From positions 790,872,979 through 790,936,978 of the forward strand of contig OX336389.2 in assembly GCA_946902985.2 (NCBI GenBank): a DNA stretch of 64,000 bases, given 5' to 3'. Below, in pieces: positions 1 to 11,118 of this stretch. Each line of letters opens with the position of its first letter. The first letter of the stretch is position 1. Origin of the DNA: Meconema thalassinum (Eukaryota > Arthropoda > Insecta > Orthoptera > Tettigoniidae). The position numbers were made by a program, and so were the translations under genes. The notes under the pieces are model-generated. The model searched no databases. It was not told the DNA's origin and worked only from the letters and a program-made list of their open reading frames with translations.

Positions 1-1080
1 GCAAAGCTATATGATAAAGTAGAAGAATCAGAAGGAAACATTAAATTAACAGTAAACAGTATTGAGAGGAAGGCTGAGGAGAAAATCGCAGAATTAGAAT
101 TAAAATTAAAAGCTAGGATCAGGCAAGAAAATAGTCAGAATAGGCCAGTTTTGGTGAATAGCACACACAGGGAGGTAGAACTGGGTAAGTTCAGCAATCG
201 ACAGGGGTGCCCAATGGAGTTCATGAACACTATAGAAAATAAATTCGGGTTGACGTTGGAAAATGGTAGTATTGAGTGGTGCCAGGTAGTTGAAATTTTA
301 GAACAAGTGTTTGTGGGGGAAACGAGGAATTGGTTTGCTGTCTACAGAGACAAGTTTACTGATATCAATGATTTTAAAATGAATTTCTGTGAAAAGTTCT
401 GGAATGAGGTTATTCAGTCGCAGCATCGTGAGGGAGTAGTGTGTGGTAAATATAACCCTAAAGGAAGCTCCACCATGACCGAATACTTTTTAGGGCAGGT
501 ATTAGTGTGTAAATATCTGGATGGGTTGAAGGAGGAAAATGATGTGGTAAGGTTGCTACTTAGGCACTTTCCCTATAGGATCAAGGAGGCTGCTTGTATC
601 CAGAATGTAAAGACTATATCACAAGTAGAAAATTTGTTAAGCACATTTGATGCACTAGGGAGAGGGGGTTATGAGGACAATTTCAATCGGAACCAGGGTA
701 ATAATAATAATAGACCTAATGAAGCCAGGCATCAAGAAGTTCAAGGGAACGGTGGCGAAGGGGCCAACGCTGAAAATAGAAATAATAATAATCAGCTAAA
801 TCAGAACAGAGGAAATGGCTATGGTAATCAGTATCAAGGGAGGAACAATGATTTCAGGGGAAATCAAGGGAGGAACAATGATTACAGGGGAAATCAAGGG
901 AGAAATTATAATGACAATAATTACAACCAGAATAGGGGTCAAGGAAGAGGACAGCCTAGTGGTAGTAATATACAGCCAAACAATGACAACACAGCCCAGA
1001 ACAACCAGACCAGTTTAGTAGTTAGTAGTACTACGGCCAGCTGTAGCGGTTCTTTAAACGCGAACCAGGCTGCGAAGTAA
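1..1080 (+). CDS. Gag of Ty3/gypsy element A (5' end outside window)
   Basis: The frame is open from base 1, so the protein begins left of the window; the first ATG-type start inside the frame is not needed. The N-terminal part is charged and helical. The middle, about residues 100-220, has the retrotransposon-gag pattern: a tryptophan-containing NWFAVYRDKF block, then FCEKFWNEV, then a leucine-rich segment. The C-terminal third is rich in Asn, Gly, Arg and Gln, with a short tandem repeat (GRNNDFRGNQ, GRNNDYRGNQ). No CCHC zinc knuckle is visible, so the basic RG/N tail probably binds RNA instead. It forms the particle shell of a retrotransposon. Pol follows in the -1 frame with a 34-base overlap. 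Family assignment rests on fold-like pattern and context, not on a database search. Confidence 0.75.
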   Translation, partial: AKLYDKVEESEGNIKLTVNSIERKAEEKIAELELKLKARIRQENSQNRPVLVNSTHREVELGKFSNRQGCPMEFMNTIENKFGLTLENGSIEWCQVVEILEQVFVGETRNWFAVYRDKFTDINDFKMNFCEKFWNEVIQSQHREGVVCGKYNPKGSSTMTEYFLGQVLVCKYLDGLKEENDVVRLLLRHFPYRIKEAACIQNVKTISQVENLLSTFDALGRGGYEDNFNRNQGNNNNRPNEARHQEVQGNGGEGANAENRNNNNQLNQNRGNGYGNQYQGRNNDFRGNQGRNNDYRGNQGRNYNDNNYNQNRGQGRGQPSGSNIQPNNDNTAQNNQTSLVVSSTTASCSGSLNANQAAK

Positions 1081-3236
1081 GGTCAGAATCTCAGTCTGTA
1101 GCATGCCCTGTCCATACAATTATACAGGAACCCTATGACCTAAATGTAAGAAATGAATTATTACATGAACTAAATGATGAAGGTATTATTCAGGAAGTGG
1201 TTAGTAAGAGCCCCATAGTTAAATTTAACGTGTCCGAGGCGTACACAGATGTTTTAATTGATAGTGGTTGTATGAAGAGTTGCATAAGTAGTGCATTTTA
1301 TGATAAAATGAAAGGAACTGGAGTAAATTTTGAGGAGATGCCAATTAAAAGCACTTTTGTTATCACAGCTGTTGGGAAGAGGTCTAAAGTAATTTCTAAG
1401 CAAGTTTTAGTAGACATTAAAATTAATAATCATGTAGAGAAGCAGATTTGCCTTGTAATTCCAAATTTAGTATTCAGTGTTATCTTGGGTTCAGAGTGGC
1501 TAAGTAGAGTGTCTGGTTACTTATGTTATGATGTAGGGAGTTTGAAATTTAAATGGGGATATTCTGAAGTAGAAGTAGCGTTCAATGACCATATTCAGAG
1601 AAGTAGTATTGTAGGTGTGATTTGTACTTTAAATGAGATATCGCCAGCCGTAGAGCGGGGTTCTCCATGTTTTGTGGGGAGTGTGATTACGAACGGAAGT
1701 CTAGAGGACTCGTTACGTGAGGCTGCATTTCAGGGAAATATAGAGGATGAACAGTGTGTTCGGCTCTATGATGTGTTATGGTGTAATAGGAGAATTTTTG
1801 AGGATCGCATTGGTATGGCCAATTGCTATACACATTCATTGAACGTTATTGATAGGTCAGTATTCACAGGACATAGATATCCTGTACCTTTCGCTTATCA
1901 GAGTGCAGTTGAGGCACAAATTAACCAGATGCTTGAAGATGGGATTATTGAGCACTCGAACAGTCCATATGTTAATTCTTTGATCACGGTACCCAAGACC
2001 GACGGCACTGTTCATATTTGTTTAGACGCTCGTTTGGTTAACAGTAGAATTAGTTCAGATCAGCTGAAATCTATGTCAATAGAGGAATTAATGCAAACAT
2101 TTGAGGGGAAGAAGTATTTCACTTGTGTAGATTTGAGTTCCAGTTTTTGGCAAGTGCCACTTATGTACGAAGATAGACCATTTACAGCTTTTAGTCATAA
2201 ATATAACCTTTATCAATTTTGTAGAACACCTTATGGGTTAAAGAGTAGTTCAGCAGCTTTAATTAGGGCTTTAAACATCGCATTAGGGGATGACACAGGA
2301 GAGTTTGTAACCATTTACATAGATGATATGGTAATTAGTTCACGCAGTTTTGAGGAGCATCTACGTCATTTAGATATAGTTTTTCAGAAGTTAGATCAGG
2401 CAGGGTTCACTTTGAAGCTGTCTAAGTCGTCATTCTGTCAGTCAGAAGTGACATTTTTAGGTCATAGAGTGTCGAGTAGAGGTGTAACACCAGAAGAAAG
2501 TAGGGTTAATAAGATACTTAACGCAGAGGTGCCACAGAATGTTAAACAGTTAAAAACTTACCTGGGAATTTGCAACTTTTTCAGGAGGTTCGTTCTTAAA
2601 TACTCAGGGTTGGTAGAACCATTCAGGGAATTGCTTAAAAGTGGGACTCGGTGGAGATGGGAGTCCAAGCATGATCAGGCTTTTAGAGCGCTGAAGGAAG
2701 GTTTTGAGAAAGCTGTAGTGCTGAAATATCCGTTAAAAGATAAGGAATATGTGGTTATGACAGATGCTTCACATATAGGCATTGCTGGAGTATTATGTCA
2801 GAAAGATGATGAGGGTAATCTGTGCATTGTATCTTTAGCCTCGCGAGGACTGACAGCAGCAGAAAAAAGATACACGATTACTGAGTTAGAGCTTTTAGGT
2901 ATTGTTTTCAGTTTAGGGAAATTTAGAATGTATTTAGTAGGGGGGAAATTGGAGATCCACACAGATCACCATGCATTACTGTATATGAGGACTTGTAAAC
3001 TCAGTTCTAACAGAGTTAGTAGGTGGATTCTTGCTCTGCAGGAATACGAATTCACAGTAAAATATATTAAAGGTAAAGATAACATTCTTGCAGACATGCT
3101 ATCGAGGGACACTAATTTATGTAGGGATTATCCTGTGGTTAAAGCAGAGGACGGTATTTTAATATGTGCATGTGTGGACAGTAGCAACAGGGCATCGTTA
3201 CAGACACTGAGAAATATGCTAGGTAGAGCAACGTGA
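1047..3236 (+). CDS. Pol of gypsy element A: protease, reverse transcriptase, RNase H
   Basis: This is the -1-frame continuation of gag; an independent start is unlikely because the frame is open from 1047. Domains in order: aspartic protease with VLIDSGCMKS near 1245-1275 (DSG instead of the commoner DTG); reverse transcriptase from about 1900, with the catalytic box FVTIYIDDMVISS near 2310-2345 and the thumb/connection LKTYLGICNFFRRF near 2550-2590; RNase H with VVMTDASHIGIAG near 2752-2790, an ELELLGIVF segment and LEIHTDHHALLYM near 2950-2985. The frame ends at 3236 just after the usual LADMLSR sequence that closes RNase H. Integrase should follow, but only its far C-terminus is present (3251-3403). 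The copy could not integrate by itself. Codons are A/T-rich, like the surroundings. Confidence 0.85.
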   Translation, partial: RFFKREPGCEVRSESQSVACPVHTIIQEPYDLNVRNELLHELNDEGIIQEVVSKSPIVKFNVSEAYTDVLIDSGCMKSCISSAFYDKMKGTGVNFEEMPIKSTFVITAVGKRSKVISKQVLVDIKINNHVEKQICLVIPNLVFSVILGSEWLSRVSGYLCYDVGSLKFKWGYSEVEVAFNDHIQRSSIVGVICTLNEISPAVERGSPCFVGSVITNGSLEDSLREAAFQGNIEDEQCVRLYDVLWCNRRIFEDRIGMANCYTHSLNVIDRSVFTGHRYPVPFAYQSAVEAQINQMLEDGIIEHSNSPYVNSLITVPKTDGTVHICLDARLVNSRISSDQLKSMSIEELMQTFEGKKYFTCVDLSSSFWQVPLMYEDRPFTAFSHKYNLYQFCRTPYGLKSSSAALIRALNIALGDDTGEFVTIYIDDMVISSRSFEEHLRHLDIVFQKLDQAGFTLKLSKSSFCQSEVTFLGHRVSSRGVTPEESRVNKILNAEVPQNVKQLKTYLGICNFFRRFVLKYSGLVEPFRELLKSGTRWRWESKHDQAFRALKEGFEKAVVLKYPLKDKEYVVMTDASHIGIAGVLCQKDDEGNLCIVSLASRGLTAAEKRYTITELELLGIVFSLGKFRMYLVGGKLEIHTDHHALLYMRTCKLSSNRVSRWILALQEYEFTVKYIKGKDNILADMLSRDTNLCRDYPVVKAEDGILICACVDSSNRASLQTLRNMLGRAT
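1053..1059 (+). other. Candidate -1 ribosomal frameshift site TTTAAAC
   Basis: The heptamer T TTA AAC is in the gag reading frame (codons TTA at 1054, AAC at 1057), exactly the X XXY YYZ arrangement for simultaneous -1 slippage. The pol frame has a stop at 1044-1046 and is open from 1047, and gag stops at 1078-1080, so the heptamer lies inside the only window in which a shift can work. The post-shift frame reads CGC GAA CCA and runs without a stop into the protease. No strong downstream pseudoknot could be recognised by eye. Confidence 0.7.
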
Positions 3237-3250
3237 TGACGTTCATTTAA

Positions 3251-3403
3251 AGGGAGCCACTTGCAAGGTTGGAAGCAGGTGACGCAGAAACATTTATAGT
3301 TTCCAAACGAATTGGGAAAACAGCATATGTGCTGGAGAATAGTGAGGGAAACAGATTATACGGAACGTATAATATACATAGTCTACGAAAATATGTGTCA
3401 TAA
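3251..3403 (+). pseudogene. Integrase C-terminal remnant of element A
   Basis: In a frame different from the RNase H frame, 50 codons ending in TAA at 3401-3403 encode a segment with ETFIVSKRIGKTAYVLEN and NIHSLRKYV. This matches the GPY/F-type C-terminal module of gypsy integrases (K-x-hydrophobic, AYxLE, L+xY). The zinc-binding HHCC and catalytic DDE regions expected between RNase H and this tail, around 1 kb, are absent, so an internal deletion joins them at about 3237-3255. Assignment is by pattern only. Confidence 0.6.
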
Positions 3404-5187
3404 AGTGAGTGTGTTTAGCTGGCGAGCCGGCCTATCAAATGAGTAAGTGTGGTGTCTGGTGCGTGGAAGATCTGGTCTTAAGGCAGGCGTATCAGAAGTC
3501 ACACAGGGGGGTAGTATGTAAGTAAATGAGAGTTTTTAAGGTGCAGGGAAATATGACAGGATTGTCGGATGCTGTTGAGCACTAAATTGTCTCGATGCAC
3601 CAAGGCCATTTTTGGCAGCGCTGATGGGTTCCCATTTATCTCCAAGAGATGGGGGAGCGCTTGAATAGGGCTTGTTAGCTTAAGGCGTCCACGAGATAAA
3701 AGATGGGCCATCAGAATGCGAGACAGTCCTTCATGAAACTCATACATATCAGCACACGTGATTTCTGTTTACGGCCTCGCCATGTAAGATTTGTAAGTGT
3801 GTAATTCAAGATAATTTGTACAATGGTATTATTTGTGTGAGGAGAAATGGTCTGTGTTGAGAACTAGTATTAAGTAGAATATGGTTAACGGGAACTTAAA
3901 AAGACAGGGCGATTACGGCACAGAAATATATGGTGTTATATGTAATGCGCATTTACTGTTTTTTTTTCAGAAGTCAATATTAATTTAATCTACGTTAAAG
4001 AGAGATTAAGTATTATGGTCACGAGGCGCTGCCACAATAGTGTGATCGTGTGCTGAGTGATAAGTGGAATTAAATGTCACCATAAGGAGGGGACCTCCAG
4101 TGAAATTAGGAAGTTCTATGGTGATATAAATATATCAGAACACCTTCAATGCGTGTGATATGACATCATAAATACATAGTGCTCACACATTAATTATGTC
4201 TATTTCTCCAACATAGAGAAATTTGAGAGGCGGAAATATCCGTGGAACACTATTCCCTATGTAAAACATTGAACTGGTTGCAATGTGCGATCCATAGTGA
4301 CAACAAACTTTGACGCAAAGTGCGTGAAGAAAAAATATGAGTGTATATATCTGTAATTTAGGGTGATTTCATTTATGTAATATGTATTTTGGATGGGGTT
4401 TATTAACGTGTCTGGGATAATCGGATAATGGACCGTCGTCACGGTAAATCATCCGATGATCCGAGGCGAATATGTAACGTGTTTTTCGAGGGGTTTTATG
4501 CAACTGGCATAAGTCAGTAGGAAGCCATTCTATATTTATTTACGCGGCAAATTGTTCAGCCAAGAGAATTTTTCATGGTAATTTATTATTATTATTAATT
4601 TATTATAATTATTATTAAGGTATTTTCGGAGCATTTTATAAAAATTATTAGCATTCAGATAGGTTTTCTATGTCTTAGAAAACGCTATCCAGCAAATTAT
4701 TACGAACGACGATATCATAGAAAATTATCTGATTACGGAATTTTACGGAGTTTTGTCAGTTAGGGTATTTGAGAGACATGACTCACTGGGAATTCGAATA
4801 CAAGCTGATTCCTGTCGAGAAGTATTACGCAAGGTCTAGAAAAGACGAATTGTTGGAACGGAAAACGACTTCTCCCTCTCGCGCGCCGAGTGTAATGAGG
4901 CAGAGGAGGGGAACTGGCGGCGTGCTCAGCCAATCAGTGAGGACGACGTAAGCTAGATGTCGGTACCATGGTGGGGGAGCCAACAGGTGCATATATCGTT
5001 CGACGCGCCGTGAAACGAGGACTATCTGTGTAGAACTTGCAGAGTACGGTCGCAAGTGCGTGTCGCTCCGATGTTCAGTGGAGTTAGCGACGAACTTTTG
5101 TAAAACTTGGTTGTACGAGTGTTTGGGTCCGAGGTACGGACCATAGAATTATCTAATCTACCAGCATATCATCAAATTCCGACGGAG
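3404..5187 (+). other. 3' region of element A, probably including its LTR; promoter-like block
   Basis: No gene is seen. A purine run AAGGAGGGGACC at 4084-4095, followed by AGTGAAATT at 4099, could be a polypurine tract and LTR start, but the second LTR lies outside the window, so the ends cannot be verified. From about 4850 to 5150 base use changes to GC- and CpG-rich, with a CCAAT box in the context AGCCAATCAG (4928-4937) and an initiator-like TTCAGTGGAG near 5074. This would suit either the U3/R part of an LTR or a host promoter. An ATT-rich run lies at 4578-4617. A TTGGCGCCC motif at 5671 resembles a lysine-tRNA primer-binding site. Confidence 0.3.
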
Positions 5188-5263
5188 ATGACGACGTCCA
5201 GGAGACTGTGGGAAGCACACAGCATCAGCAAGTACGAGGGAAATGCCTTGGCAATTTCCAATG
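5188..5263 (+). CDS. Possible short first coding exon ending at a splice donor
   Basis: An ATG with a purine at -3 opens a 25-codon frame that ends inside the sequence AATG followed by GTAAGC at 5264, a good 5' splice site; unspliced, the frame stops at 5274-5276. It lies directly downstream of the CpG-rich, CCAAT-containing block. The peptide, starting MTTSRRLWEAHSIS, is not recognised. It could equally be the leader of an LTR transcript. No acceptor exon was identified. Confidence 0.15.
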
Positions 5264-5276
5264 GTAAGCGCAAATG

Positions 5277-8200
5277 ACGCAGAAATACGCAATCTCTCAT
5301 TTTTCTTTGTTTTATATTTCATAATTCAGTAACTTCATAGCTTGGAAATAAGAGTAAAATCAATTTATCAGACTCCGTTTTCACATAATTTTCTATCGGT
5401 AATATTCAAATCACAACGCTCCAATTTAAATTTTGTACTTATTATTATTATTAATTTTGCTATACTTGTTTTATATAATAAATTCATTTCTTTTACAATG
5501 CAATCTTTACTTTCAGTAGGTAGCATTAGATATAGACCAATTCCTTCTCCTGATACAATTGTTTGTTGGGTTAATGATCAAATCATACCACGATCTGAGT
5601 GAATAGAGTCTTGAAGGTGTTCTGCCAGAGCTAGACGTTGTTAAATACAAATTTTGATTTCAACATTGCATTGAGGTCTTGGCGCCCATTAAAACAACAT
5701 AGCTTAGGCAAAGGTAAACAGTTACATTTATTCACCCAACAGTGTGGGCTAGCGAAACTGTTACATTTGTACGCTCAACGTGGAGCAAAGTAAATACCGT
5801 TTCACTTGTCATCCCAGCCTAAGCGGAGAACATTACAATAGTATTGTGTCGTTTAAATTATACAATTTTATTACATTTCATTTCAAATTTTAAATATGGT
5901 TTCTTAAATATATATCCACTGGAGTTGAATAACATTGCTATACGTAAGTATTAACAGAGTCACATATCCTGTAAAAGGATGTGCCTCCACAATAATTGTA
6001 CCTGGGATTAACGTTGGAAAAAGAGTGAATGATCTTTCAAAATGTTCTTAAGTCATCAACCTATGTATTAAATCGTGTGTATACATTCTCCAACGAGTGT
6101 GGATTCAAATCTTGACAACTCTAATAAACATAACTTTCATGTATCAAGTACATGAAATGCTTCGAAGAAGCAAAATTGATCAAGATAAATCAAGTCCATC
6201 CCCCCTCAAATGGCTTCAAGGATGTCAGTAATGCTCCTACACCATGGACCCAGGTGACCGTAAAAGTTAGCAGCTGTTGCCCCATTAGGATCAATACTAC
6301 CATCTATCCTCCACGAGAGTGAAGAATGTTCCTACTAATAGCGAAGGATCAAACTTCTTCACCAAAAATGTACTCTCAATACGATGAAATCTTGCTATAA
6401 AATGCATTAGCACTATCGGAAAATGCAATCTCGAGCATAAAAGTAGAGCGAACATCAACTTCAAACGTAGCTCGAGTCAGAATCCAAAAACGCAGTTAAT
6501 GTCAAAAATTTACATCAATAAATGTTCATCAAACTTTCAAAAATACGTGAAATATAGTTCATCCCCTAAATGGTTCTCTTCTCTACATTCAAGAAGTCTC
6601 TAATTTATTGAATTTAATCTAACAATTATTAACTCTAATTCAAACAACAATACAAATTGAAAAATGGATGCACTAGTTATTCGAGCCAAAATCCGATCGA
6701 GGATGGGGCAGTCATGAATAAGATATCATGCCTAAACTTCACCCGTCAATCATACTACTGAAAACGAAAGCTGGCAGCAATGGTAACATTAGAATGTCCA
6801 AGCTTCACTACTAATGGTAAGACTGGCTTCTCTGTAACTTAGATGATTCATGTAGTCGGTGTATAGAGCAATGACATGCCCTGTTATCAAATTTCCTTAC
6901 ATACTGGGAAATAGTATGAATTCTCCTGGTCTCCGAGAATCGAAACCGGGAACTCCACTCCTCATTCCCCCGGTTCAGGAAAGTCATCTAGACTGCTCCA
7001 ATACAGCGTGCATGGTGTCCTCCATTCCCACGTATGCTCCAACTCCTTCGAAAGAAGTCAATCGTCTCATAGTAGAGCCCCGACACTCGAATGAAACCGC
7101 AACGTAAGTTCATCATCACCGTGATTGTACTACAGTGAAATATCATAGTTGACACGGTATCAGCTGTTCAATATGTCACTCGAATATGCGTATGGCAATG
7201 TCGGTTCCTCACGAAATGTTCGTTGCATTGCTTAGAAAGCGGTATCTACGTTTCCTATTTAACCTGCCGTGATGATAAACATAAAACTCATAGCAATCCT
7301 TTCTTCTGACGGCCTGTTATTGAATGTGACGTGAATAACTGAGGAAGTTATATAGCAGAGCTCGTATAACGTAACTGTATTACTGAAAGCATACACAAAT
7401 AAAAAATGCTCTCTTGAAATATATGGTGACAAGTTCCTTGAATTGTAGCATGTCCAAGTATGGCTACTATTCATATCACTCCGCATGATTAATGTCTCAC
7501 AGTCTAAGTTTCTGTATGAGAACATATCGTACAACAGACTTGAATTACTGTAAGTTTCGACCCGATGTGCTATTGAAATATCCACTAACATGTGTGATAT
7601 TTTCAGAGCTCCTTCCAACACTTGGAACTTGTACGAAGCTTATGCGTATTAGCACCTGACACGACTGAAGTGAACACTCCCGATGTTTTGAAGTGTATTC
7701 AAATGAGGCGTAACATGATCTGCTTGCTCCTGGCCTACAGTGGGTAGCAAGTAAGCTAGGCGCCTCCCACTCCAGCGCTGTTTATATCGATATTAATAGC
7801 CTTGGTGCATGATAAATGCAACTCAGGTATTCTACAGTGCTCATACACATGAAAACACATTATTATTCACACCAAGCTATATCGTGATACCTTCTAATGC
7901 ACTTCAAACTGCATATAAAGTTCTTAATTCTTCATATTATATAAAAACGGTTCTCCTGTGGGCGGCTCGATATAATGAATCAACATTATCGGTCACCTGT
8001 GTCGTCACTGATCGTGAGTCTGACTTCGTAGATACTCGGGGTCTATGCCGAGCGTTCGGCGAGCTTCAGAAGTACCGCTGGGCGAAGCAGTCAGCTGTGA
8101 GTTACTACATATGTGGCTGGCTGACTTGCTTTCCTCAAGTTGAAATGCCGCGCTGAAATACTTCGAATTCCGGACATAAGAATAATGGTACACTACTGTG

Positions 8201-10754
8201 CCCGTATATTAGAGAAGTAACCTGCCGGAAATCCATTAGCTAAGCTGTATCGCAAAATTTTGGAAGCATCCGGCTAATATACTTATCAAAATCCGCCCCA
8301 ACAAGATCTGCGAGAATATACGCAGAAGACTGCAATTATATTATGGAAATACACAAATACACTTTGGCTCAGGTGAACACTTACCTTGTTATCTCTCGGG
8401 GTTTAGAATGGCTAGTCAGCTTCAAACCTGAAATGGGGCCTCCACAATACCATCTCCCTTTATATCTAGAATAAGTCAGTCGAAAAGACGACTTAGAAAA
8501 CGAACTAAATACATTTAATAACAAGAGTAAACAATTATCTCAAAAACAAAACAATCCCTAACTTAAAATTAATTAATTAATAATTACATTCATTCACACC
8601 TCTCCACATATACGCCACTAAAAACACTGTGTTTTCAGAACATCAGAAATTCAAATTAGACAGTCCTAAGCCTCCTACAAGTGTTAAAACAATTTACAAA
8701 ATTTTGTTGCGTGCCTAGCATTCCTCCACAAGCTATTAAAATACTTGAGCGCGACGCAACGCGTGCCTCGAGTCATGTGACACGATTATATAATGTTACA
8801 GTTTCTTGCCAGCCAACAACTTGTTTTCATTCATAAAAGTCGTGGCTACTACAACTCTTTCCATTAATACAAATCAGTGGCCTAGATATTATAACAGGTT
8901 ATTTCCACTCAGAGCCACACACTCGTTCGCTAACTGCCGAGCGAATGCATTTTTCTACTCCAATGTTACAAGTTTTAAATGATCATTCTCACTGAACAAA
9001 ACTTGCTATAACTCACCTATTCCTTACTCAAATACGTTAAAACTTTCACACCACAACACAAGCATTCCCTTTAACCATGTTAACCTGGTAAAGTTGTCCA
9101 TTCACACTTAACAATATAAAAACATTCATTCCAAAAATATCAACTCTTGCATGCAGTATAATTCAAAAACATACGCTTTAATTATTATTCCTAACATATC
9201 CTATTCCCTCGATTAAATAATTATTGGAAACTTATTTACAGTATAATTTGCATTATTATTGATAGCGTTGGCTATCAAAACAATATAAATTCGTTATAGG
9301 AATATATATGAGCTTTAGCTCTGATCCTAATTTGAATCCTTCCACACATTATCAAGATCCTTCAAAGATCTCCTTCACCTTTCAATATACTACTGCACAT
9401 TGTTATCATCAGGTTGTAGTCGTATTCAGTCTAATGTGTTCAACCAGCAAAGATAAAACACACGTATTTACTCAAATCGTGTTTAATAAAATTTTAATAA
9501 TTAGTATAAAATAACACAAGTTAATATCCTTCTTCTCATCTTAAATTCCGCTCACACTTTCTGTCTTCACTTCTAAATCGTGTATTTATACATTGGAGTT
9601 CTTCACAACTCAATTCCTTTACTATAATGCCAAATACTTATTAAAATAGTCTTGGTTTGCAACGACTTCCCTTACTTGCGGAAAACACACCTCGCAGTTA
9701 CTCAACATTTCTCTAAAAAGCCTCGTATAACTTTGTATACTGAAATACAATCTCCTTCACTACTTGTTAAACGATCTATTAAACAAAATAATTGTTATCA
9801 TCTTCTCTTGCACAAAACTAGCATTTTCATAAAATTGGCATATTCATCAGCGTTGCTACAATCAAGCGTTGGCATCTCAAACAGTTACGTCTGTTATTAA
9901 ACGTTCCCTTCGTTCATACTAACGACCTTGGACATAACGTGTAAGACCTCCATGAGTTTACTTTTAAAATGTTCCTTAGATATCGACTAAATGTTACATA
10001 TACATTTAATAAAATACATTAATGTTCCACCGTACTCATCTGGTTTCAAAGTTACACGTCCTGCAATATCACGTCCACAATATGACGTGACATTACACAT
10101 TGTGTATAAATAACCACACATGTTATTTATGTGTCCGATAAACATCAATCTCGACCGGGATAAACTAGCTTTGAACTCCCTACCGTCAGATGAAAGAATC
10201 TTCCAAGAATATATAACTCTTATAATATTTAAATAGAGGAAAGATCTTAACTTTCTCTAATAAAATAAGGATTGTAAATTTCGGAATGTGTCTCCATTCT
10301 ATACAAAGAATGTCTATGAGTATATGACTTCCTATCGAAATCATGACGAATGTTTCTTGTCAGATCGACGTAAAGTTCATAATGATTGTGATATTACAAC
10401 AATATATCACACGTTATTTCTCCTTAACAATAAAGATGCCCAAATTAAATTACTAAAAAGAATTTAATTGCCATCCTAGACAAAATGTCTGAATCCTGAA
10501 CTCAAAATGAATTGAAAAACTTTGAAGATTAAAATTACTGATTTTTAATAAAAATTACTGGAATACTAATTCCTTAAACAAATTTTACTAACTCAGTTTA
10601 GAAACTGGATCGTAGTATAGCAATGTGAAAATGACGAAAAACGATCACCTAATATGATCTCGTAGAATTAAAATGTTGTTACATACATGAAATATAAACA
10701 TACATCGAAATATGGATAAAGAATTTGCTCTAGAATGTCACTATAAAGCTCTAA
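5277..10754. other. AT-rich stretch with no identified gene
   Basis: About 5.5 kb of AT-rich DNA. Several ORFs of 60-120 codons exist (for example 7259-7621 on - and 7809-8156 on +) but none has a recognisable domain or convincing composition. A short shared motif, CCTCCACAATA, occurs near 5981 and 8440. Patches near 7740-7790, 8010-8110 and 8735-8780 are more GC-rich. Decayed LTR or intron sequence is possible; nothing supports a specific call. Confidence 0.3.
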
Positions 10755-11118
10755 CTACATATAAATAAACACTGCTACCTTGACTGAAGATCTCTCGAAG
10801 TTCTGGTTAAGTATTAGGAAATACTTAGTTGTTTCCTTCTCCAAGAAACTAAACTGGACCCTAGTCTGTCCCCTCGTACCAACGACCTCGGAAAAGGAAC
10901 GAATTCCTCTCCGGAAAACATCAAGCTCCATCTGGGATCGAACAGCAACCTCCCGTTCATCGATCATCTTTGTTGCCGGGTCCATCCCTGGCATCTTGAC
11001 TTTCTTCTTATATCTTCGTTCTCCGTCTTGATAGAGTTTCATTATATTATCGAGTAATGTTGTAGGTTCAGCTTCATATTCACAAATCAATTCGTAATGG
11101 AAGTTCTGGACCTCACTC
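10755..11118 (-). CDS. Unidentified minus-strand ORF fragment
   Basis: The frame is open from about 11118 to the stop at 10755-10757, roughly 120 codons with balanced, protein-like composition. It is unusually rich in charged residues, including LLDNIMKLYQDGERRYKKK, DEREVAVRSQMELDVFRRG and SFLEKETTKYF. It looks like a soluble helical domain, with no signal peptide or membrane segment. It is on the same strand as gypsy element B but lies 1.5 kb beyond B's integrase, so it is not B's gag in normal order. It may be a fragment of another retroelement gag or a host exon; the sequence TCAAG followed by GTAGCA near the end could be a splice donor. Not recognised. Confidence 0.35.

Noticed and set aside
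5669..5690. Primer-binding site TTGGCGCCC of a further LTR element
   Set aside because: It resembles a lysine-tRNA site, but no matching LTR or gag follows within 3 kb, so it was kept only as a note.
7259..8156. ORFs of 120 (-) and 115 (+) codons
   Set aside because: No recognisable motif, no splice or start context worth noting, and lengths expected by chance in 5 kb of sequence.
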